This document shows, piece after piece, positions 1 through 12,597 of a stretch of 64,000 bases of DNA (position 1 is its first letter; each line of letters starts with the position of its first letter). The stretch covers positions 1 to 64,000 of the forward strand of contig CAJNOI010000021.1 of assembly GCA_905250115.1 (NCBI GenBank). Direction: 5' to 3'. A model generated the notes under the pieces. The model was not told the origin of the DNA. It saw only the letters and a program-made list of their open reading frames with translations, and did not search any database. Position numbers and translations under genes: made by a program. Source of the DNA: Adineta steineri. Its lineage: Eukaryota > Rotifera > Eurotatoria > Adinetida > Adinetidae.

Positions 1-3000
1 GCATATTCCGGTGTTGGTGTGTCTTCATCTTCATCTTTCTAAAAAAATGAATTAACTATTAATATACAATAAATCACAACAATCATGTCAAACAGCAAAT
101 TCATGCATTTCGTTTTTTTTCGATATTACCTCAAAAACTAACTCTAGAGAAAATTGATACACATATATATTTTTTGTTTTTTGAAAAAAATGAAATAATA
201 GAGTAATAATATACCTCAGGAATCGATATCTGATGTGTTTGAAAAAATGGTTCAATGGTTTGCGGATGTGGTAATGGTCGATTAGTTTCACCTGTAGCTA
301 AAAGTAAATAAGTTATTTTCAATGAAAATAAATTATGAAATAAGTTTAATAAGCAAGTTAAAATGAAGAAGTAGCATCAACTGACATTTAGCTATCACCT
401 GAATTAAAATAATCCTCTGTAAATATATATACACATATATACGAATGAATAATTTAAAAAATTAATTTTAACTTACAAATATTGAGACTTTTTGACATTC
501 GTTTGCTTAATGATCGTTCAAAATCAGGATTAGGTCTGTCAAGTAATAATTGTCGAGTTTGATGATATGTATATGTTCCTGTGTAACGAAATGTTGAATT
601 AAATCTTGGTAAGACAGGTCGTTTGCGAATTTCTTCTGGTCGACGAAGTCTTTAATGAAAAAATAAATATTTATTCATCTCGATCAGATCAACTTCAAAA
701 CTAACGTTAGTCTTTACACATTTATCCTTAAGACTGAAAGAAAAACTAATTATTTTAAAGAAAATCATACCGAAAAAAAGCATGATGTTCAACAGCAATT
801 TTCCATAGAGCTTTCGCTGCACGATATGTTGGTAGTTTAAAACCAATAGTACTTTCGTATCGATCAAACTAAAGAATATCATTTTTTTCGATTAGTAATT
901 AATTATTAAATAGAAAAATACGTACATCACTTGGTCGTAGTTTAATAAAAAAGTATTTTCGTTTATAAGATATTTTTAATATTTTCGGCCAGGCAAAACG
1001 ATTTATACGTAATTTGTCACGATAAATTAATATTCCATTAGCTGAAACACCAATATTAATATCAACATTTTCCGAATCCTAGAATTTATTGAATCGATAA
1101 ATTATATTTACAATTAAAAATATATATAACATACTTCTGCAGAATGAATGTCAACACCATACATAGCTAATTTTTTTGCATTTTCAAGAAAATGTAAATC
1201 AGCTGCATTGGGTGGTTGTCCTCTACAAGTAAAAATAATAAAATAAAACTTAAGAAAAAAACAAACAAACTCATACTTATGTCGTCTATGTTGTTCATGA
1301 ATACGTTTTAATAATTCATCATCTTGTACAGGCGCAAATTGAAGATCTTTAAGATAATCATATGTTATTCCATGATCCGATTCACTATAATCTCCTAATT
1401 CAGCCTGAGCTGTATATGAACCCAATAGAGCATAAGTAACAAATGAGCAAGGTAATCTATAAATAAGTAAAAAAAAGTAATTACTAATATTTATAATAAT
1501 ATAATATGTACTTACTTTCCGGAAAGAATATCTTGTCGAAGTTGAAGACATAATTGATATCTATAAAAATATTTTATAAAGAATAAATCTAAATAGCTTA
1601 ACCCTCTAACGGGTGCATTTTGAATGAGCAATTTTTTTCGTATAGAATTATAGCTATGATGCAGATTATTAGGGTATGGGTGCGGCTGTGTCTGTGACTC
1701 TGGGTGTTACCATGGTATCTGCATCCACACCTTCATGGATATATTCAATCTATGCTGTACCATAGTATTTTATATCAAAATAACTATCCTCACTTCACCG
1801 TAACCCTATGATCGCAAAGAAAAAAAAGTGATACATATATGTTCCACCGCCCGTTAAAGGGTTAATATATGGATTCTATCTAATCATTCGACTAGAGATC
1901 GTATGTGTAGAATTTATTCTCATTTTACTGATTTGGATTTTTTGTCACCCATCAATTCGGTACTAGTTGATAAAAAAACAACAAGGACGTACCGATGGCA
2001 GAGGAGGCGCAGCAAAAATTGTTGTTTAAATTTAACACGAAAAAAACCTTTTTCGATTTTACAATTTTTCCAAAGCAGGGGGGGCGTTACACCTCTGCTA
2101 AACAATTTAAATATGAAATATTTCCCTTGGTAAAATTACGTTACTCTCAAAAAAGAACAAGTGCAGCTGTCAACTAGTATTGATTCGTTTCCTCCTTCTT
2201 TTTTTTGTCATAAAAAATACTAACCTCGTAATATCTTCTTGAAGTAAAATTGGTTCTGGTGGATAAAATTTAACTTGTAAATAAAATATTGCATGAATAC
2301 CTAGAGAAAATATTTTTCCATCGAATTTCTTAAACAATAAAATCTTACCTTTCAATTGGCTTTTAACATATTTATCATTATTAAGCCAACACTAAATATA
2401 TGAATACAATTATACACTAATATTTATTTTAATTCTAACATACTTTATTATTTTCATTATCAATAAAATTTAAACCGAAATAATCCTTTTCTTCTAAACG
2501 TATTAAATCACATACACGAGTATATAACATTTTACCCGTATCCTCTTTCTAAAATACAAAAAAAGATGTTCTATTTAAAAAAAAGGAATCAATTTCTGTA
2601 TATATACATTCAAAGCAACATATTCTTCAGTATCATCTAATAAAATAATTCGTGCTTTAGATTTCTGAACAGGTTGCATATTGATTATTTTTTTGTTCGA
2701 TTGAGATTGTTGTTCTTTTTCTTTCTAAATTTATAAAACAAAAAAATCTTTTGTTTTTTTTCTAAATTATTTTCTATACTTTTTTCTTCAATTTTTTTGT
2801 TTCTTTATTATTTTCAATGATAGGTTGAGAAATATGATTATCATCATATTTTAATGAACTATTTAATCGATCTATATCAAAATTATCTATATCATTCATT
2901 GATCCAAGTTGAAGCTAAATATAAAAATATTGATTTAATTCTCTTTGTTTTTCGCAATATCTTACATTCGGAATTCCTTGATTAATTGATTGAACGAATT

Positions 3001-3009
3001 CAGTCATTT
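1..3009 (-). CDS. EPB41-like: Protein 4.1-type FERM domain protein (partial, continues past window start)
   Basis: Membrane-cytoskeleton linker of the band 4.1/coracle type. Reading the minus strand from the ATG at 3009-3007, exons joined across short introns give an acidic N-terminus, then a FERM domain. Its F1 lobe ends in [15 protein letters not shown]. Then come [37 protein letters not shown] (F2), [17 protein letters not shown], and an F3 lobe with [18 protein letters not shown] and [23 protein letters not shown]-adjacent stretch follows ([26 protein letters not shown]). These are the order and signature words of protein 4.1 rather than ERM or FRMD families. Most introns are around 50 bp; the one between about 1560 and 2222 is about 660 bp and holds a MITE. 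The 3' part, near 1-290, is less certain, and the spectrin/actin-binding and C-terminal domains would lie outside the window. The family identity is firm; the paralogue is not. Confidence 0.9.
1598..1865. mobile_element. piggyBac-type MITE in the 4.1 gene intron
   Basis: The element is bounded by TTAA at 1598-1601 and 1862-1865, the target site of piggyBac transposases. Inside these lie inverted ends CCCTCTAACGGG and CCCGTTAAAGGG, which match at 11 of 12 positions. There is no coding capacity. The interior carries a TGTGGG-like/CCACACC tract near 1676-1735. Its right end (ACATATATGTTCCACCG next to the TIR) resembles the subterminal part of the element at 41312, so the two look related. Confidence 0.8.
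1676..1735. repeat. TGTGGG-like paired tract
   Basis: A G/T-rich stretch (GGGTATGGGTGCGGCTGTG and onward to GGGTGTT) is followed about 15 bases later by a C/A-rich stretch (GCATCCACACCTTCATGG). It is a degenerate member of the dispersed paired-tract family described in the findings and is embedded inside a piggyBac-type MITE. Confidence 0.5.
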
Positions 3010-3794
3010 TAATATATCGATTGAACTTATAATGATGAATTTACTCAATTAAATTAATCTATCGGTCAATAAATCGATTACCAATAGATTTTCATTTTTT
3101 AAATCTTTATTCTTATTATAAAAAGATTTGAGCAAAAAAAATTTTTTTTCTTCAATATTATTTATTCATTATTCAATGTTATTTATAATATGAACTTATG
3201 GATCAAATAGAGGTCACTAGAGGGCAAATCATTTTTCTGCTAGATGAATTTGCCTTATAGATAGAAAGTCGATTACTTGACTTAATAGAATATTTATCGA
3301 TTTCATTTTACAATCATGATGATTACGCTTGATACAATCGCCTAAAACAAAACTGAATACGCCTACATATTATTTCGTATAGCCAGGTTTTTTCTCTCTC
3401 TCTATCTAACGTTTATTTGCAACATATATTAAGATAAGTACACTTGTATATTTTCTCAATCAACTTTATACTATATTTTGATTTGTTATTCAAATATAAA
3501 TAATCTTCTTACATTATTAGAAGACGAAACTATCACTTAAGTATAATCTTTGAATAGTAATATGCGGAACAAAATTATATAGTCAAAGAGGAAATTTAAG
3601 TAATCGAAATCTTCTTTTAAGAATGAGTTATTATTTTATAAGAGTATGCTTAATAAAGACTGAATATTTTATCGGACTTATGATGAGTCTGTTATTAGTA
3701 TTAGTATAGAAAGAAGAGTTTTCAAAACATTTTTGTATACATTAATGAATATTTTTTCTTTTACAAGATCCGAAAAACTCAGCTGTTTACAGAA

Positions 3795-4154
3795 ATGTTT
3801 ATCTATTTATTCCTCTCATTATTAATTTTACCCTTATTCAATGCTGAACAGCATCAGACGAAACTTGAAAATAATAATGAATGGTTTTTACAACGTTCAG
3901 GAGCTGCCAATTATTTATGTATGTAGAATATTTTGAATTCTATAGATATTTATTTCTTTTTTTAAGCTGGTTTGCCAATAAGACGATTTCAACAACAATT
4001 GGTACATCCAACAGTTGATAGTTCATCGTTTTTATCAGCATCAGATAGTGATGATCAACAACAACAACGTGGAAAACGGATCTATTGGGAGAATCTTGCA
4101 TTTCAACCAGCTGATTATAATCACAAATCGAAAAATCCTAAAAGGTCTAAATAA
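3795..4154 (+). CDS. Small secreted protein with dibasic sites (possible peptide precursor)
   Basis: Two exons, 3795-3918 and 3967-4154, are joined by a 48-bp GT..AG intron and give 103 residues. The first 17 or so (MFIYLFLSLLILPLFNA) form a clear signal peptide. The mature part is hydrophilic and contains a basic pair (IRR), a Gln run ending in RGKR, and a basic tail (KNPKRSK). GKR is the classic amidation-plus-cleavage motif of peptide precursors, which suggests, but does not prove, that a neuropeptide or hormone is released. No repeated peptide is present and no known family was recognised. The stop overlaps an AATAAA (4151-4156), with another near 4269. The reading frame is kept through the splice. 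Confidence 0.6.
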
Positions 4155-5509
4155 ATACTGACCTTGTTCTTCTTCTTCTTTCTTTTAATGTTGTCATGAA
4201 ATACATAAGAACTTATTAAAATCATCTTAAATTATATAATTTTTTTCCAAAAATATATATGAAATATTTTAATAAAGACGTTAATTCCGCAAAACTATTT
4301 TGTTGATATCAAATATATATTATGAAAAAGTTTCGTAACTAATCATTTTTAACGAACTTGCTGAAAATTTCATCTAAATCATTTTTTATTACATACAAAT
4401 AATTGTAATTGCATTCAGTCAATATGTAAAGTAGTTGATACATAATTTACGTCAGAAATAATGTGCCTTTTACAATCATGTATATGCCCTTGAATAGTAT
4501 TCGGAATATACAATTCAACTGAAAGGAGCTTCGAAGAAAAAGTTGATCCTATTTACTAATGACTTGTGATAAGAAAAACAATAGAAGAACGTATTGAAAA
4601 ATCAAACTTTTGTTTCGTACTATGTTTATCATTCAATTATTTTGAATAATAGTAAACTTCAGAGTTTAATCATATCATATTATAATAGAACTATCCAATA
4701 GTCAAAACCGATAAATTTATAGAAAGTATTTTTTCAAAAGAAGAATAATAAGTGCAAAGTGTGTGAATGTTAGTGTAAGTAACAGATAAGAATATGATGC
4801 ACTCATGCCTACGTCCACAAGACTATAGGCACTAATATACGTATATGATTTTTATTTTATTCTGATTGACTTCTTCTGCTTTGTTGATGCTGATACGTTT
4901 TTATACTAAAATCTCCTTTTTTCTCTTTGCATAAGGTTTACCAATGTGCATTATTATTAACGATAAATAAAGAAGTCTGAAGAGTTATAAGAATATTTTA
5001 CCTATGAAACAGTTAATTGTAGTGTTGGAATGACGTTCAAGTTCTAATAGATAAATATGTGTTAATTATTTAGTTTATGTGAGTTAAAAACTGTCAGATG
5101 CACCTTATTTCAGATATTTCATACTTAGAAAAGATTTTAAATCGCTATCAAGTGTACATCTTAAAGAGTAAGATGTGCATGACTGTATTTCTCCCACTCC
5201 TCACATTCTCATCCATGTTCAATAATTGATTCCGTATGAAAAGTCATATAGAATAAATAATGTGAATATTACTGTAAACTTCTTCGATTTTTATATATGA
5301 AATTTTCAAATATTAGAAATATATTGAAGAGATGTTATCAAAATGTTGAATACAGTAAACTATATCATTAATTGATTTATTGTAATCTAGAGTAAAAACT
5401 GTACCGTACTTCTACAGAATCTTTCTAATCAAGAAAAACATTGAATTATTCGAAGAATAATTTTATTTATCATAAATAGATAATTGAATAAATAATAGAA
5501 AAATAAAAT
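4155..5509. other. AT-rich intergenic stretch
   Basis: No convincing ORF on either strand. Two weak TGTGGG-like/CCCAC pairs can be made out near 4757-4830 and 5165-5215, more decayed than the others in the window. Nothing else was recognised. Confidence 0.5.
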
Positions 5510-6450
5510 TATCAATAACATAATTTGCCACGATAAAATCCAACTTATTATTATTGTTAAAATCATCTAAGACAATAGAAAATAAATCTGATCCATATCT
5601 CATTGAATAAAGAATTACATTTGCAAATGTATCATTGTCATAATCAAGAAGTACGCTCGTCTCATTCGTGGCATAATTAGTGACGGCAATATCAAGAATG
5701 GTGTCATTGTTAATATAACCTACAGCTACGAACCGATAAGATGAAGATGGATCAGTTCAATATATTGTTTAATTTGAAAATAAACCATTTCCATATCTAA
5801 GAAAACTACCTATATTATTCAAACCAGAATTAATGACAATAATATCTAGTATACTAGGTATTTCATACCTCATCTGTGTAAGATTGTATTGTTCACCTTA
5901 ATTTTTGTTACTTCTTTTAACTTCATAAGAAATTTGTCTTACTATTAATGATTTATCATCTACAAATTGTTCTTGTAAATTATCTTAAAAAGCTAATAAT
6001 CGATTTTCTTTTGCCATTCTTAATGAAAAATCTTAATCTAATCCTGAAATATTTTCAACAAAATAATAATTTTTATAAATGATTTCAATTCAGTTATGAT
6101 TTTTGTGAAGAGTGAATATCCACTTCAAATCATTTTATAGAATAATTCATTATGGTCATTAATATTTTCAAGAAATTCAGGACGATATTTACCAAAACCC
6201 TCAGTAATAATTCATTATAGACCCCTATCTATATGAACGATGAAAGCACTTTATTTCATTTTTTAATATATTTTTGTGTAAATTGCTATTTTTTCTGTGA
6301 AAAAAGCAATACCAGAAACAAATTGAGTTTGAATCAGCTGGAATGCTTGTACATCTCGAGCTGCTGATTTCTGTGATTGTTTAGAGCAATGAAGATATGA
6401 TATTACTCGATAATATACTATTCGATCTATGAAGAATTAGTATATCCAAA
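5510..6450 (-). pseudogene. Decayed FG-GAP/VCBS-repeat gene
   Basis: On the minus strand, 5510-5880 translates into FG-GAP-type repeats: LDIIVINSGLNNIGSFLRYG, then FVAVGYINNDTILDIAVTNY, then LDDFNNNNKLDFIVANY. The spacing of Asn/Asp-rich calcium loops (D.NNDTILD) is that of the large bdelloid FG-GAP family. At least two in-frame stops (TAA and TGA near 5755-5775) lie between repeats where the family normally reads through. Further upstream on the same strand (about 5880-6450) there are coding-like pieces such as SAARDVQAFQLIQTQFVSG and EGFGKYRPEFLENI, broken by many stops. The gene is therefore a relic; whether the upstream pieces belong to it is uncertain. Confidence 0.7.
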
Positions 6451-6519
6451 TATATTATATAAATAGTATGTTGACAATAACTGTCTGAAAATATTCAAGG
6501 GTGATTGATGTAGAAAAAA

Positions 6520-7010
6520 CTAGACGAATGTACTAGTTGTAATTATAAACAAACTGAACAGAAATAGGGGATTATAGAATTGTATCCTTCGTTTTCTAGG
6601 ATAATCATTGATGCATATTACAATTGTTTTTTATCTTAACAAAAAAAACTAACCGTTCTAAATAATAAATCGGCAAGGCTATTTTTTCTTCAGTATTTAC
6701 GTAGAAAATCTAAACGAATTATGAAAACTGAATAAAAATCTAACACAGGTATACTTTTGTATCTGCATTATTTCAATGATCATTGATGCATAAATCACTT
6801 TACTTTTAGCTTAACTAAACAGCAGACAAACAATTAGATTGAAGAGTTGTTCAACAAAAACCGTTTTCTAATTATTTATATAATGAATCTAAAAGAATAA
6901 GAAAGCATAAATAAAAATCTAGCACATGCATACTTTTGTATTCCAACTACTTCAATAGTCATTGAAGCATATATCACTCGCATCCACACCTTCAAGAATG
7001 ATGGAACTTT
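6520..7010. repeat. Degenerate direct repeat, unit about 180 bp
   Basis: Two copies, near 6700-6800 and 6885-6985, share a GAATAAAAATCTA-type start, then CATACTTTTGTAT, then a CATTGATGCATAAATCACT-like core. A third, poorer copy starts near 6520. Function unknown; divergence suggests an old tandem array. The last copy ends next to GCATCCACACCTTCAAG, half of a TGTGGG-like pair. Confidence 0.5.
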
Positions 7011-7734
7011 TTAAATAAAAGCTCAACAAAAAAAACAATTTGTTCTCTCTGTCTCTTTTGTAAAATAGATTGATAATACATCTCGCATATTAATAAACTT
7101 TACTATTTTCATTACATATATATTATGTCTTAAAATTAACTCAAAAGAATGAATTAAATTATTTGACTATACATGAAAAACTTCAAAGTATTCTTACTGT
7201 AGGAAAATCAAATGGATGATTTTGATTAATATTTTGTTATAGATAAATATTTTGTAAATCTATAATCCTATGTAGAATATTTACAAATAGAGAATTTTCT
7301 AAGAAAAATCAGTCGAATATTTTGATTTAAAATGTGGTCATTACATCGTTGTCGTTGACTTCAATGTATGTATAATTTATATTAGATAAGTACCGTGTAT
7401 ATAGTAAAATTAAAACTTTATTTAGTAAAATGATTTTGTTACCTGATAATTTAAGACAATAACATATAGTCTTGGATATTAGTAGATCATATTTGATTTA
7501 CAAGAAAGGATCTATAATAACTCATTTTTTTCCTATTGTGTAGTTTGTTTCTTGCAATTACTGATATTTAAAATATAAGATTTTCTTAAATTTTAAATAT
7601 CGAAAATAATCAAATCTGGTTTCTCCGTTCTTTATTCTCATGAAACCGGCTATATTGCAATAATAAAACGATCTTATTTACATAGAAGAAGAACAAAAAA
7701 AATAAGATGAAGCACCATTGGAATTCTGGTTTAA

Positions 7735-10700
7735 TTAACTAGCCGATGATGTTGATGGTAGTGAAGATGAGATTGTAGGAAATAACGAAGGTGTCGATTG
7801 ACGAAGACGATGATTAGGTGAAATAAATGAACTGGGAGAAAGAATAATAGATGATGAACTTAAACGATTAGTTGCTGATGATGATGATAAAGGAGACGTT
7901 AGACTTTCATCGTCACTTTCTTCATAGTCTGTACGATTAAGTTCTGTTGCTGTGGAGTGTTTACGGTGTAGAGTCTGCAACAAACGAAGACGTATCACCT
8001 ATAAATAAATAAATAAAAACAAATAGAAATATGTCGTAAATCTTTTTTTTTTTGAAAAAGCAATAATATTATTATTAAGTTATTATTGATTAGCAATGAG
8101 CAAATCTCACTCGAATCAACTACTAAGTGTTCATCTTCATCAATAGTATCACTTTTCGCCCATGATATACTCGAACACAATAAACTTGCACGTTTTAAAG
8201 GTAATGAAGTACTACGTGTAAGACGTATACGTCTTACCTGTGAAAAAAAATGGATATAATATAGCAGCAATAGAAAAATAAGCTGTATTAATTAAATCAA
8301 AATACTTGTTGATTGAAAAGAAAAATTCTTCTATAATATAATTTAATACAAAAGAAAATTTACTATCTTAGAATACAAACCTCATCTTGTAGTTCAAGAA
8401 GTTTATCTTCAAGATCTTTATCATCCATTATTTGATCACGTGTTATTAATTCTTGATTCTATATAATAATAATAATAAAAAAGATAAAAAATTTATTTTT
8501 ATTGATTTACTTGAATTTCTAATTCAGCTATTCTTTGACGTAAATCACCTATTGTCTGAGTACTTTCAGCTTCTCGAATACGTAACATCATTGAATCTTC
8601 TTTTTGCTAAACAAAACAAGTTGAAATAAAAATTTATGATCATATATATATATATCTAATTTACTCGTAATTCTCCATCGTACATTTGATGTTTCATTTC
8701 ATGTAATTGTGAACGTAATTCATTTTCACGTACTCGAGATTCTTCGAATTCAACACGAATACGTTGAATTTCATCATCTTGTCGTTTTATTTGATTATAT
8801 AAAACTTGTCTTTGTGTGTCAATATCCATTACTTGTTGTTGAAGAAGTTTATTATCACAATCTGTTTGAGCTTCACGCATTTTAAGAGATAATAATTCAT
8901 GAGCAATTAAATCATATGCATCATTATTTGGATTAGGATCATTTATATGATTTGTTTCACGAATTGTTTTACATGTACTATCATGTAATTGCCATTCACG
9001 ATTAAGATCAGCTATACGTTGACGAAGTTCATTCATATTAACTTGAGCTTCAGCATCACGCATTTTAACAAGAGTTAATTCTTCTTGTAGAGAAGCTATT
9101 TCAATATGTGGAGTAGATTGTAAATTACGATTATCCTATAGACATAAAATTTATATTCTCAAGAAATTAAATAAATAAACTTACTATAGTTAATTTATCG
9201 ATTGTACCACGTAGAGCTTCTAATTCTTCATCATTTGATGTTACAGTGGAATCTGATGAATTTTGAATATTGTTCTGTGGTATAATCTTATTACTATTCT
9301 GACTAATTTTTTCATCGACTTGTTTTTTTAAAGTACAATTTTCACGTTTTAATTGATATGATTCTTCCGCATATTGTGCATTTGATACCTGACCTTCAAT
9401 TAAACGATTTGCTAATGTTGCACTTTCCTTATAGATTTAATTGAAATTATGTATGATAAATCAATAATAGACTAAATCCTACTTTTTCTAAATTGTCAAC
9501 TCGTTGTTTTAATAAACGATTTTCATTTCTTAATCTCTAAATATATAACAAAACGAAACATATGACCTACAAGTATATATATATCAAATGAAATTTACAT
9601 ACACGTATTTCAATTTGTTCTTCTTGCTCTTCTTTACGAATAACGGTATATTCTTTTTCTAATCTATTGTTATACAAGATAATATAACAATTGATATATA
9701 AATATGTATATATGTCATGTCGAAGTTATTATCGATCAACTGAATATGAAATAAGATATTTTATTTTATCAGATTGATATGAATAGTACTCTGACTTCAA
9801 GCGAAGATTTCATCAGATTAAACCTTTCATATTTACCACATCTCAGTACTATCAGTTTAACCAACTATTCTATACCCTGCACTAGTTATGTTTTACACTG
9901 ATGATGTCTGTACTGTCATCATTAGATAAATACTTGCTTTATCAGTCTTGACATTTTATGTCACAGTGATTATTGGAATCTATTTACTATACCGCAATAT
10001 TAGTTTTAGTGGAATAGATCTACAATCATGACAAAGTTAAATATCTTATTTCTTGATAAAAATAAGTTTAGACATCTATTATTTAAGGATCAATATTATC
10101 GATTTTTTGATAATTATATGTTATTTAGTTAATCTAACATAACTTCATCGATCAATGTAACTTCAACACGACATATACATTTTATATACATACTTTTTCA
10201 TTTTTTTTCCATTGTATTGCACAGAAAAAGCACGTTGAAATAAAGATTCATGATCATTTTCATGCTTGATAGGTACATCTTTTTGAAAATACTAAATAGA
10301 AAAAAAATATATTTAGAATAAAACCTTTTCAAATACATTCCGAGATAATTAACAAGCACTCTATTTTAATGATAAAGAGAAAGTATGAGGTGAGACTATA
10401 TATATATTTATATACTACTTAATGATTCCTTTATAAATTCGTGAATAAACACATTGAAATTCTTTCTTTCTTTTGTTCTGTTAATAACGATTGTATTCAA
10501 TTTTTCTTTGTTCTGTTTGAAATCGGTCAGCAACTTACAGATGTAACAGCAGACATTGAACCTTGAACACTTTTAAAAGTCTGTGAACATTGTTCGACTA
10601 GCCGATCTTGAACAGCATGTAAACGACGGTCCATATATGTGTAAATTAACGTTGAGTACAAAGTATGAGTATTGATATAGACGTCTACTCTTTCGCTCCT

Positions 10701-12597
10701 TTTTTTTGTGAGTTATAAATGTCTCCTCTCTCTTTCATTTGGACAGAACAAAAACGAGCACACACATATACACAATCATTGCAGCTGCAATGGTGTCATT
10801 TATTCTCTCTTTCTCTTTCTTTTTCTATTCTATTCTTCGACGAACCGAAACATGCACAAATAACTGGATTGGTACACACACACACGCACATATATATATA
10901 TAATATCTATAATACTCAATCTATATGTAGTCTATTTGATTTTGTTATTCTTCCGGCTCTCGTTTTTTTTGTTGCTTCTTTCGATTCAAAAATAAAATAT
11001 CACAATGTGAAAGGTGTAAAAAATAAAATCACACATAACAATATAACGAACAGCTGACGTAAAAGTGTATCGTTAACGCCAACGTACTGATTACGTATTC
11101 GTATTCGACTTATAGACTCAATGACAATCGTTTGTCGAATGATTATGATATATACATAGATGCATAAATAAACGTGAACATAATACGTACTTTTAGCATA
11201 TCTTCCATTGATAAAAGCATTAATTCATCTTGATGAATATCAAGTAGTGCAATACCCATACGAAAAATAATCTCTATACCCTATATAATCAAATATTTGA
11301 TGTATATAAATCTAGATTTTGAAACCGATTTAATCGATTTTTTACTTCACTTAAAAACATATCCATCGTACGACAAGCAACAGTAAATGGAAATTGATTT
11401 GTAAATAATGTTAAAAACCAACTGGATGCATACATTGATGTATTAAAACTTTCTTGTTGAAAATGTCGATTAAGATCTGGTAAAAATTCCTAATCAAATA
11501 AAACATTTCATAACATGAAATAAATAAAATAAATGACATACTTGAACCATACATTCAAATTGATATATACATAATCCCAAATAAAACATATCTGGTTTAT
11601 ACATATCACGCATTCCAAAATCGTGTAATATAGATACAAGTACAGCAAATGCTTCTTCTTCAGGCATCTGTCAATAAATAAAATCGAATAAAAAAAATCA
11701 TTTAATTATAAAACTAACATGCATAAGTAAAAGTCCAACAATAAATCCAATCCCTTGACAATAACCAACTTCACGATCATATAATGAGTAAGCCTAGAAC
11801 AAATGTATTTTTTTGTACAACACAAAATAACTGATTGTATTAGAAAATTCAAACCTTAATCACATTGAATAATCTTTCTTGACCAATACCATGTTTTTCT
11901 TTGAAAAGTTCATGTTCGGGATATGTTCGTGAAATATCTCTTCGAATAACTTTTTCACATGGTGATGTCATTTTCATATAATCAGCATATTTTTGTTTAG
12001 CATTTGATGAATCAACTTTAGCTAAACATTGCCAAAGTAATGGACGAAAATGAACTGGAACACCGGCTCGAATTGTATCCTATATGAAAAACAAAACAAG
12101 ATATTTTTAATATCGTTTAATTAAATTTTACTTTAATCCATTGTGGTTTTTTTTTCATATATATTGTCCAATTATTAATTATTCTATTCCAAGTATTCCA
12201 TTCATTTTCAAGATTACCTATGTACATATATATGATTCATAAATAGTAAGAAAAAAACAAATACATGATTTTATCGAAAATCATACCATCATTATCGACC
12301 GTTAAATTGCTCGCATCACTTGAAATTGAATCTTGTCGTATTTGCTTATGATGTAATTCAGGTGATCGTGTGTTTACAATATTATTTTGCGGCGCATTTG
12401 CAGGTGATTTTAAATCATATTCGATACGTCTTTATATGAAGAGAAAAACAAATATATTGATTAGAAATTAATTATATTGAAAATATAAATTGAATATTTA
12501 TTATTTACCTATTCTCTTCCTCAAGTCTTTTCAATAGTTCAAGTTCATCATTTGTCATATTTGTTACATGTAAATTTTGTGAAGTAGATTGTGTCAT
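7735..12597 (-). CDS. EVI5: EVI5-type TBC-domain Rab GTPase-activating protein
   Basis: Predicted Rab GAP acting on endosomal/recycling Rabs (family knowledge for EVI5; Rab11 pathway). Start at 12597: [10 protein letters not shown], then [17 protein letters not shown], a short motif conserved in EVI5 just before the TBC domain. Exons from about 12430 to 11201 give the TBC domain with the arginine finger ([13 protein letters not shown]) and glutamine finger ([12 protein letters not shown]), then [10 protein letters not shown] and [12 protein letters not shown]. The next exon (about 10287-10195, [18 protein letters not shown]) keeps phase 0 and matches the EVI5 junction. After that come long coiled-coil exons ([20 protein letters not shown] onwards, 9665 to about 8390) with [17 protein letters not shown] heptads, and a Ser-rich tail ending at 7735. 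Catalytic residues are intact. Introns are mostly tiny, except two of about 530 and 910 bp. Confidence 0.92.
9711..10176. mobile_element. Probable MITE inside an EVI5 intron
   Basis: Near-matching inverted ends: TATGTCATGTCGAAGTTA at the left and, on the other strand at the right, TATGTCGTGTTGAAGTTA (16 of 18). A second inverted pair lies inside (GAAATAAGATATTTT near 9747 and its complement near 10037). No ORF. It occupies most of the 530-bp intron between the LEKEY exon and the YFQKD exon. A TA flank is possible, so the superfamily is uncertain. Confidence 0.6.
10539..10634 (-). CDS. EVI5: Possible alternative first exon of EVI5 (coiled-coil isoform)
   Basis: On the minus strand an ATG at 10634-10632 opens 32 codons ([20 protein letters not shown] and on to SAVTS), followed directly by a consensus donor GTAAGT. 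It ends in phase 0, the same phase as the YFQKDVP exon downstream. A transcript starting here would encode the EVI5 coiled coil without the TBC domain. It lies in the 910-bp intron between the TBC and coiled-coil exons. The amphipathic helix-like composition and conserved phase argue for a real exon, but no family match was recognised and the evidence is sequence only. Confidence 0.5.

Noticed and set aside
1940..2185. Possible transposon with TACTAGTTGA / TCAACTAGTA ends in the 4.1 intron
   Set aside because: Only about 10 bases pair and no target duplication is seen; could be chance in AT-rich DNA.
10719..11057. 112-codon frame on the + strand in the EVI5 intron
   Set aside because: Low-complexity His/Thr/Ile translation of (CA)n and (TA)n; antisense to EVI5 intron.
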